From: a virus
Virus record (IMG/VR): IMGVR_UViG_3300032246_000707
Span: 1 to 24,290 of that record
DNA: 24,290 nt
Reading direction: 5' to 3' (one strand)
The notes under the pieces were generated by a model. It saw nothing but the letters and a program-made list of their open reading frames with translations, had not been told where the DNA came from and did not search any database. How positions within the stretch are numbered: the stretch's first letter is position 1; every line of letters begins with the position of its first letter. Below are positions 1 through 6,487 of this stretch, piece after piece. Both the position numbers and the translations under genes were made by a program.

Positions 1-1
1 C

Positions 2-100
2 ACTATTGAATATGTTAAAAACCAACCAACTCAAACAGCAGTACAAGGATTTTATGTCAAACAACCATCCGATCTCACAATTCTTAATCCCAACAAATAA
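2..100 (+). CDS. C-terminal end of an unidentified upstream gene (partial)
   Basis: An open frame enters from the left edge and ends at TAA 98-100, giving the last 32 or so residues of a protein that ends ...LTILNPNK. It is in the same direction as the genes that follow, and about 70 bases of A/C-rich leader separate it from the next start. The fragment is too short to assign a family, and nothing in it resembles a motif I know. It could also be a chance open frame, but the codon use looks normal. Confidence 0.4.
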   Translation, partial: TIEYVKNQPTQTAVQGFYVKQPSDLTILNPNK

Positions 101-172
101 GAATCTATTTCCAGTCCTAGTCCAACTTACCCCTGAAACAAAAACCAAAACAAAAAGAAAGGTACGAAATAA

Positions 173-817
173 ATGAGCCTAACACTAAGTGAATCGGCAA
201 AAGCAACGGAACGTCAGCTGCCTGAGGCAGGGACGACGATTGGAGTATTGGTCAGCCTAGTTGATCTTGGCTGCCAGAAAACCAACTGGGATGGTGAGGA
301 GAAGTGGTCGCCCAAAGTGCGATTAACCTTCGAATTGCCTGACCAGGTGATTGATGGAGAAGTGGTGGAGAATGGCAAAACCACAAAGGTTACCAAGCCT
401 ATGATGGTGAGTCTTGAGTTGACTCGTTCGCTAGGTGAGCGTGCAACACTCCGCAAGCATCTTGAGTCTTGGCGCGGTGCAGCTTTCACAGCGAAAGAAC
501 TGGCCTCGTTCAGCCTCAAGAATCTGCTTGGCAAGGCAGCTCTCCTGACCTTGATGCACAAAACATCGCAGGCTGGCAGGCAATATTGTGCGATCAATGC
601 GATCAGCAAATTGCCGAAGGGAATGACTGCTCCGAAAGAATCAGTCAACTCGCAGATGTTCTATGAGATTGAAAATGGCCAGAACGATGTCTTTGCATCT
701 ATGCCAGAATGGTTGCAGGACAAAGTTCGCGCCAGCAAGGAATTCTTGATGGCAACAGGCAAGCTTGCGTCTGCAAAGACTGAACTTGACGCAGATGGAA
801 ACCCAATGCCGTTCTAA
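173..817 (+). CDS. Phage single-strand DNA-binding/recombination-like protein
   Basis: A 214-residue soluble protein. The N-terminal half has alternating strand-like segments (GVLVSLVDLG, then VRLTFELPDQ) typical of an OB-fold. The middle matches a phage family I recall next to RecB-like exonucleases (LTRSLGERATLRKHLESWRG, then LKNLLGKAALLTLMHKTS, then ISKLPKGM). The last residues are short and end DADGNPMPF, which recalls the short tails of phage ssDNA-binding proteins, though it is not strongly acidic. The start has an AGAAAGG ribosome-binding site about 10 bases upstream. The exonuclease gene begins 5 bases after the stop, so the pair looks like a replication/recombination unit. The role is inferred from that pairing and from family memory, not from a catalytic motif. 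Confidence 0.6.
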   Translation: MSLTLSESAKATERQLPEAGTTIGVLVSLVDLGCQKTNWDGEEKWSPKVRLTFELPDQVIDGEVVENGKTTKVTKPMMVSLELTRSLGERATLRKHLESWRGAAFTAKELASFSLKNLLGKAALLTLMHKTSQAGRQYCAINAISKLPKGMTAPKESVNSQMFYEIENGQNDVFASMPEWLQDKVRASKEFLMATGKLASAKTELDADGNPMPF

Positions 818-822
818 ATTGT

Positions 823-1644
823 ATGGCTCTTACAATTAAATCAAAAGAGCCATCGACAGCTAGACTTGTTCAAACCGAGTCTAGCGGTCATTGGTATACC
901 GCTGATGGCGAATCCGCCCATACTATTATGGGCAAGAATGGAAATTTCAGGAATACAACTGTTGCCGATGCAAGGAAGATGCTTCTTTACCCTAGCGTCA
1001 CGTCGATTCTGTCCATCCTAGATAAACCGCAACTTACAAGTTGGAAGATTGAGCAAGCGATTATGGCATCGCTGACGCTTCCAAAGGAGGAAGGTGAAAC
1101 ACTCGAAGAGTACGCAAAGCGTGTTGTCCGCGATTCCAAAGAATCCACAAGTAAGGCTGCCGAACACGGAACCAATATGCATGAGCAGATGGAGCATGTG
1201 CTATTGGGAAGACCTCACTCGCAGGATGAGACGATCCAGCCATACATTACGACATTCAAGAAGTGGGCAGAAGAAAACGTAGAGAAGACGTACTGGTGTG
1301 AGAAGGCTCTTGTTGGTGCAGGGTACGCTGGTCGCTGTGACGCATATGTGAAGTTGAAGGGGATTGGTGACGCGATCATCGATTTGAAGAACCGCAAGGT
1401 GAATCCAAAATATGATCCGTTCTATGAAACCTCAGACTGTCCGCAATTGTGGGCTTATAGAACCGCAAGCGAGAATCCAAAGGCAACGTGCGTATCCATC
1501 GTTCTTGCATCGAATGATTCGAGCAAGCTGATGACTAGGGTATGGGAAGATGATGAGCTGTATCAGGCTGGGATTGCGTTTAACGCGCTCTTGAAAGTGT
1601 GGGCTTGGGTTAAGGGTTATACTCCTCCTGGGATGAAGTTGTGA
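823..1644 (+). CDS. RecB/Cas4-like PD-(D/E)XK exonuclease
   Basis: A 273-residue nuclease of the PD-(D/E)XK superfamily, probably the phage recombination exonuclease. The motifs appear in order: a helix with HG..MHEQMEH (about 115-125), Glu160, GRCDAY with Asp173, IIDLKNRK giving D187-x-K189, and Gln208 in DCPQLWAY. This is the H...D...DxK...Q order of RecB-type nucleases. In such enzymes the Asp and Glu bind metal, and the protein trims one strand of duplex ends. It lies directly after the binding-protein gene and overlaps the next start by four bases (GTGA). The subfamily and polarity of digestion cannot be told from the sequence. Confidence 0.8.
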   Translation: MALTIKSKEPSTARLVQTESSGHWYTADGESAHTIMGKNGNFRNTTVADARKMLLYPSVTSILSILDKPQLTSWKIEQAIMASLTLPKEEGETLEEYAKRVVRDSKESTSKAAEHGTNMHEQMEHVLLGRPHSQDETIQPYITTFKKWAEENVEKTYWCEKALVGAGYAGRCDAYVKLKGIGDAIIDLKNRKVNPKYDPFYETSDCPQLWAYRTASENPKATCVSIVLASNDSSKLMTRVWEDDELYQAGIAFNALLKVWAWVKGYTPPGMKL

Positions 1645-2273
1645 TTGTAATGCCAACAAATAATACTGGCTTTATGATTGGATACTTAGCTGGTAAATTC
1701 AAGGATTCAATTGGACTGCTAATTTCTCCAAATGGTTGGAGGTATCTTCCAGAGGTGATTCCATATGCACTCGATAATGGGGCTTATTACGCATTCACAA
1801 ATAAAACAGAGTGGGACGAGAAAGAGTTTTATAAAATGCTGGATAAGGTTCCATGCTGGAATAAGCCGCTGTGGGTTGCCTGTCCAGATAAGGTAATGGA
1901 CAAAAATGAAACTCTAAAATTATGGGACAAGCATTATGAGAAAATTTCTGAATGGAAATATCCAGTTGCATTTGTTGCGCAGGATGGGATGACTCCGAAC
2001 GATGTTCCTAGCGAGGCTGAAATTATTTTTATGGGTGGATCTTTTGAGTGGAAGTGGAAGATGCTTCCAGAATTTTGCTCCATAGGCAAAAGAGTTCATT
2101 GCGGAAGAGTCAATTCGTATGAGGGATTGTGGATATGTGATGAAAATAATGTTGAAAGTTGCGATGGAACTGGTTGGGTTAGGGGTGGAATGAAAAGATT
2201 GCAACCTCTTATAAAATATCTAGAAGAAAAATATGGAAACGGAAGGAGTCAAAAATGTTTGCTAAAGACCTAA
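1641..2273 (+). CDS. dpdA-like: DpdA-like 7-deazaguanine DNA transglycosylase (TGT superfamily)
   Basis: A 210-residue protein that looks like a compact phage member of the tRNA-guanine transglycosylase fold. ALDNGAY (44-49, Asp45) is in the place of the TGT DSGGF base-binding loop. ACPDKVMD (80-87) follows it. VAQDG (112-116) and MGGSFEWK (131-138) resemble the GG substrate loop. HCGRVNS (153-159) precedes ESCDGTGW, whose Asp175 is the candidate nucleophile. In DpdA proteins this chemistry swaps guanine in DNA for preQ0 or a derivative. The next gene is queD, which makes a precursor of preQ0, and this strongly supports the call. The start is GTG 1641, overlapping the previous stop; ATG 1650 is an alternative. 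The exact DpdA subgroup and the final base are not visible. Assignment to TGT-like is firm; DNA rather than tRNA as target is inferred. Confidence 0.72.
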   Translation: MIVMPTNNTGFMIGYLAGKFKDSIGLLISPNGWRYLPEVIPYALDNGAYYAFTNKTEWDEKEFYKMLDKVPCWNKPLWVACPDKVMDKNETLKLWDKHYEKISEWKYPVAFVAQDGMTPNDVPSEAEIIFMGGSFEWKWKMLPEFCSIGKRVHCGRVNSYEGLWICDENNVESCDGTGWVRGGMKRLQPLIKYLEEKYGNGRSQKCLLKT

Positions 2274-2692
2274 ACAAAACAAAGTTAGGTGGAGTCAAAT
2301 ATACTGTTATACAGTCTTTCAAATTTGATGCTTCACACAATTTGAGAAAGGAAGATTTTTCATATTTGCATCACAACTCATTGGTTGGTCTTATGAAATG
2401 TTTTCATAATCACGGCCACACCTACTCGCTTGATGTCGAGTGGGAGGGTTTCCCAACTGACCAAGAGCCTATGATTTATCCATTTGGAGAGCTTAAGGAC
2501 TACACAAAAACACTTGTTCGGTGCTGCGACCACAGCAATTTGAATGAGGTATTTGATTTTCCAACTACCCTAGAAAATGTTGGGAACTGGTTCTTTAAGA
2601 GACTCAAAACATTTGAATGTGAAAAGCTAAAATTGAGAGCGATTGTTTTGCGTGAAGGCTCAAACAATAGAATAAGGGTAGAAAATATATGA
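2255..2692 (+). CDS. queD: 6-carboxytetrahydropterin synthase (QueD)
   Basis: A 145-residue PTPS/QueD-family enzyme. It converts 7,8-dihydroneopterin triphosphate to 6-carboxy-5,6,7,8-tetrahydropterin, the first committed step of preQ0 and queuosine synthesis. The family signatures are all visible: FDASHNL (zinc ligand His28), C49FHNHGHTY (catalytic Cys49, zinc ligands His53 and His55), DHSNLNE (Asp92-His93), PTTLENV (103-109) and VLREG (Glu134). A stretch of about 15 residues between the first His and the Cys is longer than in short bacterial enzymes. A strong GGAAGGAG site precedes the ATG, which lies inside the end of the transglycosylase-like gene. The stop overlaps the next start by ATGA. 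No QueC, QueE or FolE is in this window. Confidence 0.88.
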   Translation: MFAKDLNKTKLGGVKYTVIQSFKFDASHNLRKEDFSYLHHNSLVGLMKCFHNHGHTYSLDVEWEGFPTDQEPMIYPFGELKDYTKTLVRCCDHSNLNEVFDFPTTLENVGNWFFKRLKTFECEKLKLRAIVLREGSNNRIRVENI

Positions 2693-3102
2693 AACCAAAA
2701 GTATATCTTGCTGGCGCAATCTACGGCACAACCAACGAAGAGCAGGAGTGGCGCAGGATTGCATCCGAAAGCTTGTCCGAGATTTATGATGTTTTAAATC
2801 CTCTGGATAGGGATTATCGTGGTACAAAATTTGACACAGTAAACAGTTCAATAATAGTAAAGGAGGATATGATGTGTGTAGATAACTCAAGTGTGGTTCT
2901 GGCAAATTGCGATAAACCAGGCTGGGGAACTAGTATGGAAATTTTTTACGCACACATGAAGGGCAAGCCAGTTCTATTTTTCACATCAAATGACAATCCA
3001 TCGCCATGGTTGTTAGCTAGGGCAAGGAATGTTGGGACGTTGGAAAATGCAATTAAAGAACTTAAAGATTTTGCTGAAACAATTATTAGGTGCGGAAAAT
3101 GA
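2689..3102 (+). CDS. Nucleoside 2-deoxyribosyltransferase-like protein
   Basis: A 137-residue protein of the nucleoside 2-deoxyribosyltransferase/DUF4406 group, which has a Rossmann-like fold. The N-terminus has the typical KVYLAGAIYG strand and loop, followed by W..R (EWRRIASESL), VLNPLDRDYRG (about 36-46), a stretch with VLANCDKPGWGTSMEI (about 72-87) in which the Glu is the likely nucleophile, and KPVLFFTSNDNPSPW. Such enzymes exchange bases on deoxyribose or hydrolyse deoxynucleotides. It is coupled to queD by an ATGA overlap, so it may work on nucleotides linked to the deazaguanine pathway; that link is inferred only from position. Confidence 0.68.
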   Translation: MKPKVYLAGAIYGTTNEEQEWRRIASESLSEIYDVLNPLDRDYRGTKFDTVNSSIIVKEDMMCVDNSSVVLANCDKPGWGTSMEIFYAHMKGKPVLFFTSNDNPSPWLLARARNVGTLENAIKELKDFAETIIRCGK

Positions 3103-3395
3103 CCGCACCAACAATCCAAGAAATGGGCAACGCTGCGCAAGAGATTGTGTGGCGCGTTATGGGCAAAGGATCAGATAAATCTGGCTATGGAGATTGGCTT
3201 GAGAAGGATCGGCCTACCCACGATTACCATATCGCCAGAGCTATTCGCCACCTAGCCACGGCGCAGATGCAACTCCACAAGTCAACGCCATGCCCTGATT
3301 CCAACGGAGAAACAAGTATTGACCATCTTGAGCGCGCTCTGGTAAGATCCCTATTCGTATTAGCACAAATTAAAAAGGAGGTTCCGAGACTATGA
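3099..3395 (+). CDS. Hypothetical phage protein
   Basis: A soluble protein of about 98 residues from ATG 3099, which overlaps the previous stop (ATGA); a GTG at 3090 would add three residues. It is mostly helical. HDYHIARAIRHLATAQMQLH around residue 45 resembles the helix-rich phage proteins that keep paired His residues, and HLERALVRSLFVLAQIKK follows. I do not recognise a family with confidence. It lies in a tightly packed early operon downstream of the deazaguanine cassette. Confidence 0.6.
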   Translation: MTAPTIQEMGNAAQEIVWRVMGKGSDKSGYGDWLEKDRPTHDYHIARAIRHLATAQMQLHKSTPCPDSNGETSIDHLERALVRSLFVLAQIKKEVPRL

Positions 3396-3574
3396 GATGG
3401 ATCAAGAAAGAATTGGATGAGGATGGCAAACCAGAGTGGGCTGTTTACATAGACGAAACTGGTGAGGGTAGGGAAGAGGACTGGTCCCATTTTGATACTT
3501 ACAAGACACGAGATGAAGCAATCGATGGCTGCAAGCATATCACTTGGGAAGACTACGATTGTAGCAATCGTTGA
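3392..3574 (+). CDS. Small acidic hypothetical protein
   Basis: A 60-residue acidic protein rich in Asp, Glu and Trp, without signal peptide or membrane segment. The start ATG overlaps the previous stop (ATGA) and has an excellent AAAGGAGG site about 10 bases upstream, so it is very likely translated. No family is recognised. Its size and charge are like those of small phage proteins that bind host factors, but nothing in the sequence shows a partner. Confidence 0.6.
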   Translation: MRWIKKELDEDGKPEWAVYIDETGEGREEDWSHFDTYKTRDEAIDGCKHITWEDYDCSNR

Positions 3575-3577
3575 GTC

Positions 3578-3976
3578 ATGCTGAAGGCAGTTTCTGCTAT
3601 ATTGCTGCTGACGACAGCATCAGCAATAAATCTTAATGTAGATACGGAGCCACCAAAGAAGAATATTAGGGTTCGCGTCACTGGCTATTGGCCAGGAGAG
3701 GATAGTTACACCAGTAAGTTTCAGAGTAGCGAGGGCGTGCGCTTAAAGGCTGGCAGGCATTGTGCGACAGACCATAGGATCATACCAGCATGGAGCAAGG
3801 TTAAGATAGTCGGCTCGCAGCAGGAGTGGGTCGTTGTGGATACAGGCACAGCTGTCATTCAAAGAAAAGCGAGTGGGTCAAGCAAATTACCTGTTTTAGA
3901 TTTATTTTTTAAATCACAAAAAGATTACGAAAAAGCTAGACTGCCTAAATACGCTACAGTAGAAGTTTCGAAATGA
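3578..3976 (+). CDS. Secreted 3D-domain (double-psi barrel) protein
   Basis: A 132-residue exported protein. Residues 1 to about 16 form a signal peptide (MLKAVSAILLLTTASA, with an A-x-A-like end). The rest matches a 3D-domain/RlpA-like double-psi barrel: RVTGYWPGEDSYTSKF, GVRLKAGRHCATDHRIIPAWS, WVVVDTGTAVI and VLDLFF, with the conserved Asp residues of ATDH, VVDTG and LDLFF. In MltA and related proteins this domain acts on peptidoglycan glycan strands. In a phage it may help lysis or entry. The start is only 3 bases after the previous stop, and the next gene overlaps its stop. It is well away from the other lysis-type genes near 16.7-17.2 kb. Confidence 0.72.
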   Translation: MLKAVSAILLLTTASAINLNVDTEPPKKNIRVRVTGYWPGEDSYTSKFQSSEGVRLKAGRHCATDHRIIPAWSKVKIVGSQQEWVVVDTGTAVIQRKASGSSKLPVLDLFFKSQKDYEKARLPKYATVEVSK

Positions 3977-4653
3977 AAAGAGCATTAGTCACTCAGGCGT
4001 TTGGAGATAAGTGGGAAGAGCTACTTAAAGTAACGCAGCCAAGGATGGAGGCGTACGCAAAGAAGTACGCAATTGATTTCATGGCGATCACGAAGCCAAT
4101 CACGCAGCCAGTCCAATATTCCAAATTGGCAATTGGTAACATCATGCTCGCTCGTGGTTATGAGCAGGTGACGTTCCTAGACGCAGATGTGCTGGTTACA
4201 TCCGACTGCGAGGATATTGGAAATCCTGATTCGGAAGGCAGTCAGCATTACTTTTGCGCCTTGGATGAGGGCGAGTTCCTAGACAGGAAGAACGGAATGG
4301 TCGAGTTGGCCAAAGGATTTGGAGGAAAGATCACGCCGAGGTTCTACGTCAATACTGGTGTATTCGTAGTGAGCAATAAGTTCCTAGGCTTATTCTCATG
4401 CCCACCATTTGGATGTTACCCAAACCATTTTGGCGAGCAGACATGGATGAACGTGCAGGCCCATATATGGGGAATGGAGCTGACTCCGCTAGATCCAACC
4501 TACAACTGTATGACAAGCGTCGAAGCGCACTTTGGATTGGATAGGTATAAGGATGCCTATATCATCCATTACGCTGGGCAGTCTGCTGATATGGACAAGT
4601 TGATCGAGATGGTTAAGGCCGACGATGCAAAGTTAAAAGAGGCAGGGCGATGA
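3973..4653 (+). CDS. GT8-like (glycogenin-type) glycosyltransferase
   Basis: A 226-residue single-domain glycosyltransferase of the GT-A fold. TFLDADVLV (68-75) carries the DxD metal and nucleotide-sugar site (Asp70, Asp72). FYVNTGVFVVS (124-134) is the acceptor loop common in GT8-type enzymes. GEQTWMN (154-160) and YIIHYAG near residue 195-201 complete the expected set. It would transfer a sugar from a nucleotide-sugar donor; the acceptor (modified DNA base, host surface sugar or virion protein) cannot be read from the sequence. It overlaps both neighbours by ATGA. With the GT9-like gene at 7383 this makes two glycosyltransferases in the early region. Confidence 0.75.
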   Translation: MKRALVTQAFGDKWEELLKVTQPRMEAYAKKYAIDFMAITKPITQPVQYSKLAIGNIMLARGYEQVTFLDADVLVTSDCEDIGNPDSEGSQHYFCALDEGEFLDRKNGMVELAKGFGGKITPRFYVNTGVFVVSNKFLGLFSCPPFGCYPNHFGEQTWMNVQAHIWGMELTPLDPTYNCMTSVEAHFGLDRYKDAYIIHYAGQSADMDKLIEMVKADDAKLKEAGR

Positions 4654-4871
4654 CTTTCGTTAAGGTTGTTCCAGAATGCGGACGCTGGAGGATTCACACT
4701 CTGGCAGGCAACGTGATTGGTCCGCGCCTGCATGGTGCTGTTCCTCCAGGTGGGTTGCCTCCTCTGGAAGATTTGTTTGACAATAAGGATGACGCACAGG
4801 CTGCTGCTTTACTTTGGAATACATACGCTCATTGGGTTGCCTCGACACGCAAGAAGAAGAAGCGTCGATGA
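4650..4871 (+). CDS. Small hypothetical protein with basic tail
   Basis: A 73-residue protein that overlaps the glycosyltransferase stop (ATGA). It has a Gly/Pro-rich middle (GAVPPGGLPPLEDLF) and ends in a run of Lys and Arg (KKKKRR), which suggests contact with nucleic acid. No family recognised. Confidence 0.55.
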   Translation: MTFVKVVPECGRWRIHTLAGNVIGPRLHGAVPPGGLPPLEDLFDNKDDAQAAALLWNTYAHWVASTRKKKKRR

Positions 4872-5185
4872 TATCCACTCAATTCACTAAGGGCGATTAT
4901 GACGAAAGGTTGCAGCAGCTGGCAGGTGAAGTTGCCATACAAGCTATTCGCGATTTACGCATGCTCAGGAGGAGGGGGATTGTTATGGGAATGAAGCTTG
5001 CACCTGGAGCCAAGCACAAGACGATTAACGATGCATGGGAGTATCGGAATACTTCCGAGATAAAACGATTGTTGCGAGACTTTAAGAATGGAACAGTCGG
5101 ATGGTGGTGCAGGGCTGCTGGGATAAGGATTGACAATAAAACTCTGCTACGAAGAATGAACGAGGAGAATTATGGGATTGCTTGA
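4868..5185 (+). CDS. Hypothetical phage protein
   Basis: A 105-residue basic protein. The frame is open from 4814, but ATG 4868 overlaps the previous stop (ATGA) as at most junctions here and is the better start. The N-terminal part is helical (DERLQQLAGEVAIQAIRDLRML) and the C-terminal part contains INDAWEYRNTSEIKRLLRDF, also helical. It overlaps the next small gene by 14 bases. Function unknown. Confidence 0.55.
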   Translation: MISTQFTKGDYDERLQQLAGEVAIQAIRDLRMLRRRGIVMGMKLAPGAKHKTINDAWEYRNTSEIKRLLRDFKNGTVGWWCRAAGIRIDNKTLLRRMNEENYGIA

Positions 5186-5315
5186 AACTATAGGCGACAT
5201 GATCTGGGTTGTGACTTGGCTTATGTTTATGCTTGGCGTGCTTGTATCGATTGCACTCGCTGGAGTTTTTATTGTTTGCAAGTTAATTGAATTCATTAAG
5301 GAAAATGTGCTGTGA
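5172..5315 (+). CDS. Single-pass membrane peptide, 47 residues
   Basis: A short gene from ATG 5172 to TGA 5313-5315. The product has one long hydrophobic segment (about residues 11-35, WVVTWLMFMLGVLVSIALAG) and a short tail with Lys and Glu. A GAGGAGAAT site sits just upstream. The stop overlaps a GTG start for the next gene, so it is part of the operon. It could be an inner-membrane accessory or holin-like peptide; nothing proves either. Confidence 0.55.
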   Translation: MGLLETIGDMIWVVTWLMFMLGVLVSIALAGVFIVCKLIEFIKENVL

Positions 5316-5728
5316 GAAGTTCCAGCGGATTGCACGAAACATATGAAGATATGGCCAATGAAAAGCGAATTGTGTTGGAGTTTGCCAAGCATTGTGGTGG
5401 CAAGGCAAAGTACATGCCGAAAGCCTACCCATTCGACGCAATGATCCTGAAGGGTGACAAGTACGCATTTGTTGATGTAAGGAAGACTGGATACGAAATA
5501 GGTAGGTTCCCAACGCGATGCCTGTCGTTGCAAAAGTATATATCCCTAAAGTTATATGCTGCATTCGCCCCAACGTTCTATGTGATCGAGTGGGCAGATG
5601 CTATGGGGTATTATGAAATCAATGAGAACAGCAAGCTTCCATTGTTCTACATGTCGAGGGATAGTGGCGACTCCCGCGATAACGAGCCGTGTGTTGAGAT
5701 TCCGATTGCAGACTTTAAAAGGTTTTGA
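5312..5728 (+). CDS. PD-(D/E)XK nuclease/resolvase-like protein
   Basis: A 138-residue protein starting at GTG 5312, which overlaps the upstream stop. The layout resembles small phage nucleases of the VRR-NUC/Holliday-resolvase type: an N-terminal helix with a Glu (KRIVLEFAKH), YPFDAMIL with the metal-binding-type Asp, then YAFVDVRKTGYEIGRFPTR, followed by a helix (SLQKYISLKL). In active enzymes the middle motif is usually E-x-K; here it reads D-V-R-K, so the lysine is shifted or replaced. It may be a diverged or inactive member. The nuclease call is therefore tentative, though the fold resemblance is fair. Confidence 0.5.
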   Translation: MRSSSGLHETYEDMANEKRIVLEFAKHCGGKAKYMPKAYPFDAMILKGDKYAFVDVRKTGYEIGRFPTRCLSLQKYISLKLYAAFAPTFYVIEWADAMGYYEINENSKLPLFYMSRDSGDSRDNEPCVEIPIADFKRF

Positions 5729-5946
5729 TGCTCCAGCTGAATCCAGAGTTATGGGTGATGACACCCAAGGGAGAGGGGTTGGCATTCATTGTCACCGACT
5801 ACGGAATGGATCATAACAAAATATTCACTGTCATGCTGAATTGTGGTGACATCCTAGATTTTGACATTAAAGATTGCAGGCGATGCGAGAATCCCTCATT
5901 CTGCATTAAACCAAATAAGCCACCAATCCCACACTATGAGCCTTAA
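5728..5946 (+). CDS. Small hypothetical protein
   Basis: A 72-residue protein from ATG 5728, sharing one base with the preceding stop (TGATG). It has a beta-rich start (ELWVMTPKGEGLAFIVTDYG) that resembles small barrel domains, then a CRRCENPSFC cluster that could bind a metal. It ends inside the start of the next gene. No family assigned. Confidence 0.55.
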   Translation: MLQLNPELWVMTPKGEGLAFIVTDYGMDHNKIFTVMLNCGDILDFDIKDCRRCENPSFCIKPNKPPIPHYEP

Positions 5947-6109
5947 TGAAAATCAGCATATCACAATTGACGGACACAATGTTGCTCCTGGTGATTGGTT
6001 CGCCTGTATTGACGATACTCCTGAAACTAGCGCGTTGTATTATCTTGGGAATGATGGCAGGCAGTATGCCTCCTATTTATCAGAAGCAGTCTTCGTCGGT
6101 AAACCATAA
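5936..6109 (+). CDS. Small hypothetical protein, 57 residues
   Basis: The frame is open further upstream, but ATG 5936, in the last codons of the preceding gene, gives a compact 57-residue protein with alternating short strands (ITIDGHNVAPGDWFACIDD). No recognised motif, signal peptide or membrane segment. Likely a small beta protein of the same early operon. Confidence 0.5.
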   Translation: MSLNENQHITIDGHNVAPGDWFACIDDTPETSALYYLGNDGRQYASYLSEAVFVGKP

Positions 6110-6128
6110 ACAGAAAGGAAACTAAAAC

Positions 6129-6308
6129 ATGCCATTAGGTAAAGACGTATCAAAAAACATGCATGAATTGGCGATGGACAATAAGAAGAAGGGTAAGGCT
6201 CGCGGTGCTGGTGGAGTACCTCGGTCCCGCAATCAGATGATTGCTATTGCCTTGTCGGCTGCTGGTAAAAGCAAGCCACGCAAGTTCAAAGCTAAGTCTG
6301 GAATGTAA
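6129..6308 (+). CDS. DUF6496-like small basic protein
   Basis: A 59-residue basic protein from ATG 6129 with an AGAAAGGAA site upstream. The core (GGVPRSRNQMIAIALSAAGK) matches a pattern I recall from the small phage family DUF6496, whose members are short, Lys/Arg-rich and often encoded near replication or packaging genes. The role is unknown; the charge suggests DNA contact. The next start shares its stop codon (TAATG). Confidence 0.6.
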   Translation: MPLGKDVSKNMHELAMDNKKKGKARGAGGVPRSRNQMIAIALSAAGKSKPRKFKAKSGM

Positions 6309-6487
6309 TGACTAAAGAGGCAAAATCACGCCTCCAGTGGTCGCGCGATATCCTTCTCATTGCTCGCGGAAAGCTGGCAGTTGAGAGGGATCGCGTGAGC
6401 CATGGCCATGCCATAGATATGATTCAGATCATAACCATGGTGGATGCTGCTGCCCTGATAGCGAAGGAGATTATTGAAGGTGAATGA
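6308..6487 (+). CDS. Small helical hypothetical protein, 59 residues
   Basis: A short gene from ATG 6308 to TGA 6485-6487. The product is almost entirely helical and charged at the front (KEAKSRLQWSRDILLIARGK), with a more apolar C-terminal helix. It shares one base with the previous stop and its end overlaps the methyltransferase start. No family recognised. Confidence 0.55.
   Translation: MTKEAKSRLQWSRDILLIARGKLAVERDRVSHGHAIDMIQIITMVDAAALIAKEIIEGE

Noticed and set aside
6474-6479. TTG start of the methyltransferase
   Set aside because: GTG 6480 is better spaced from the AAGGAG site at 6464-6469, and the family begins shortly before DLFSG.
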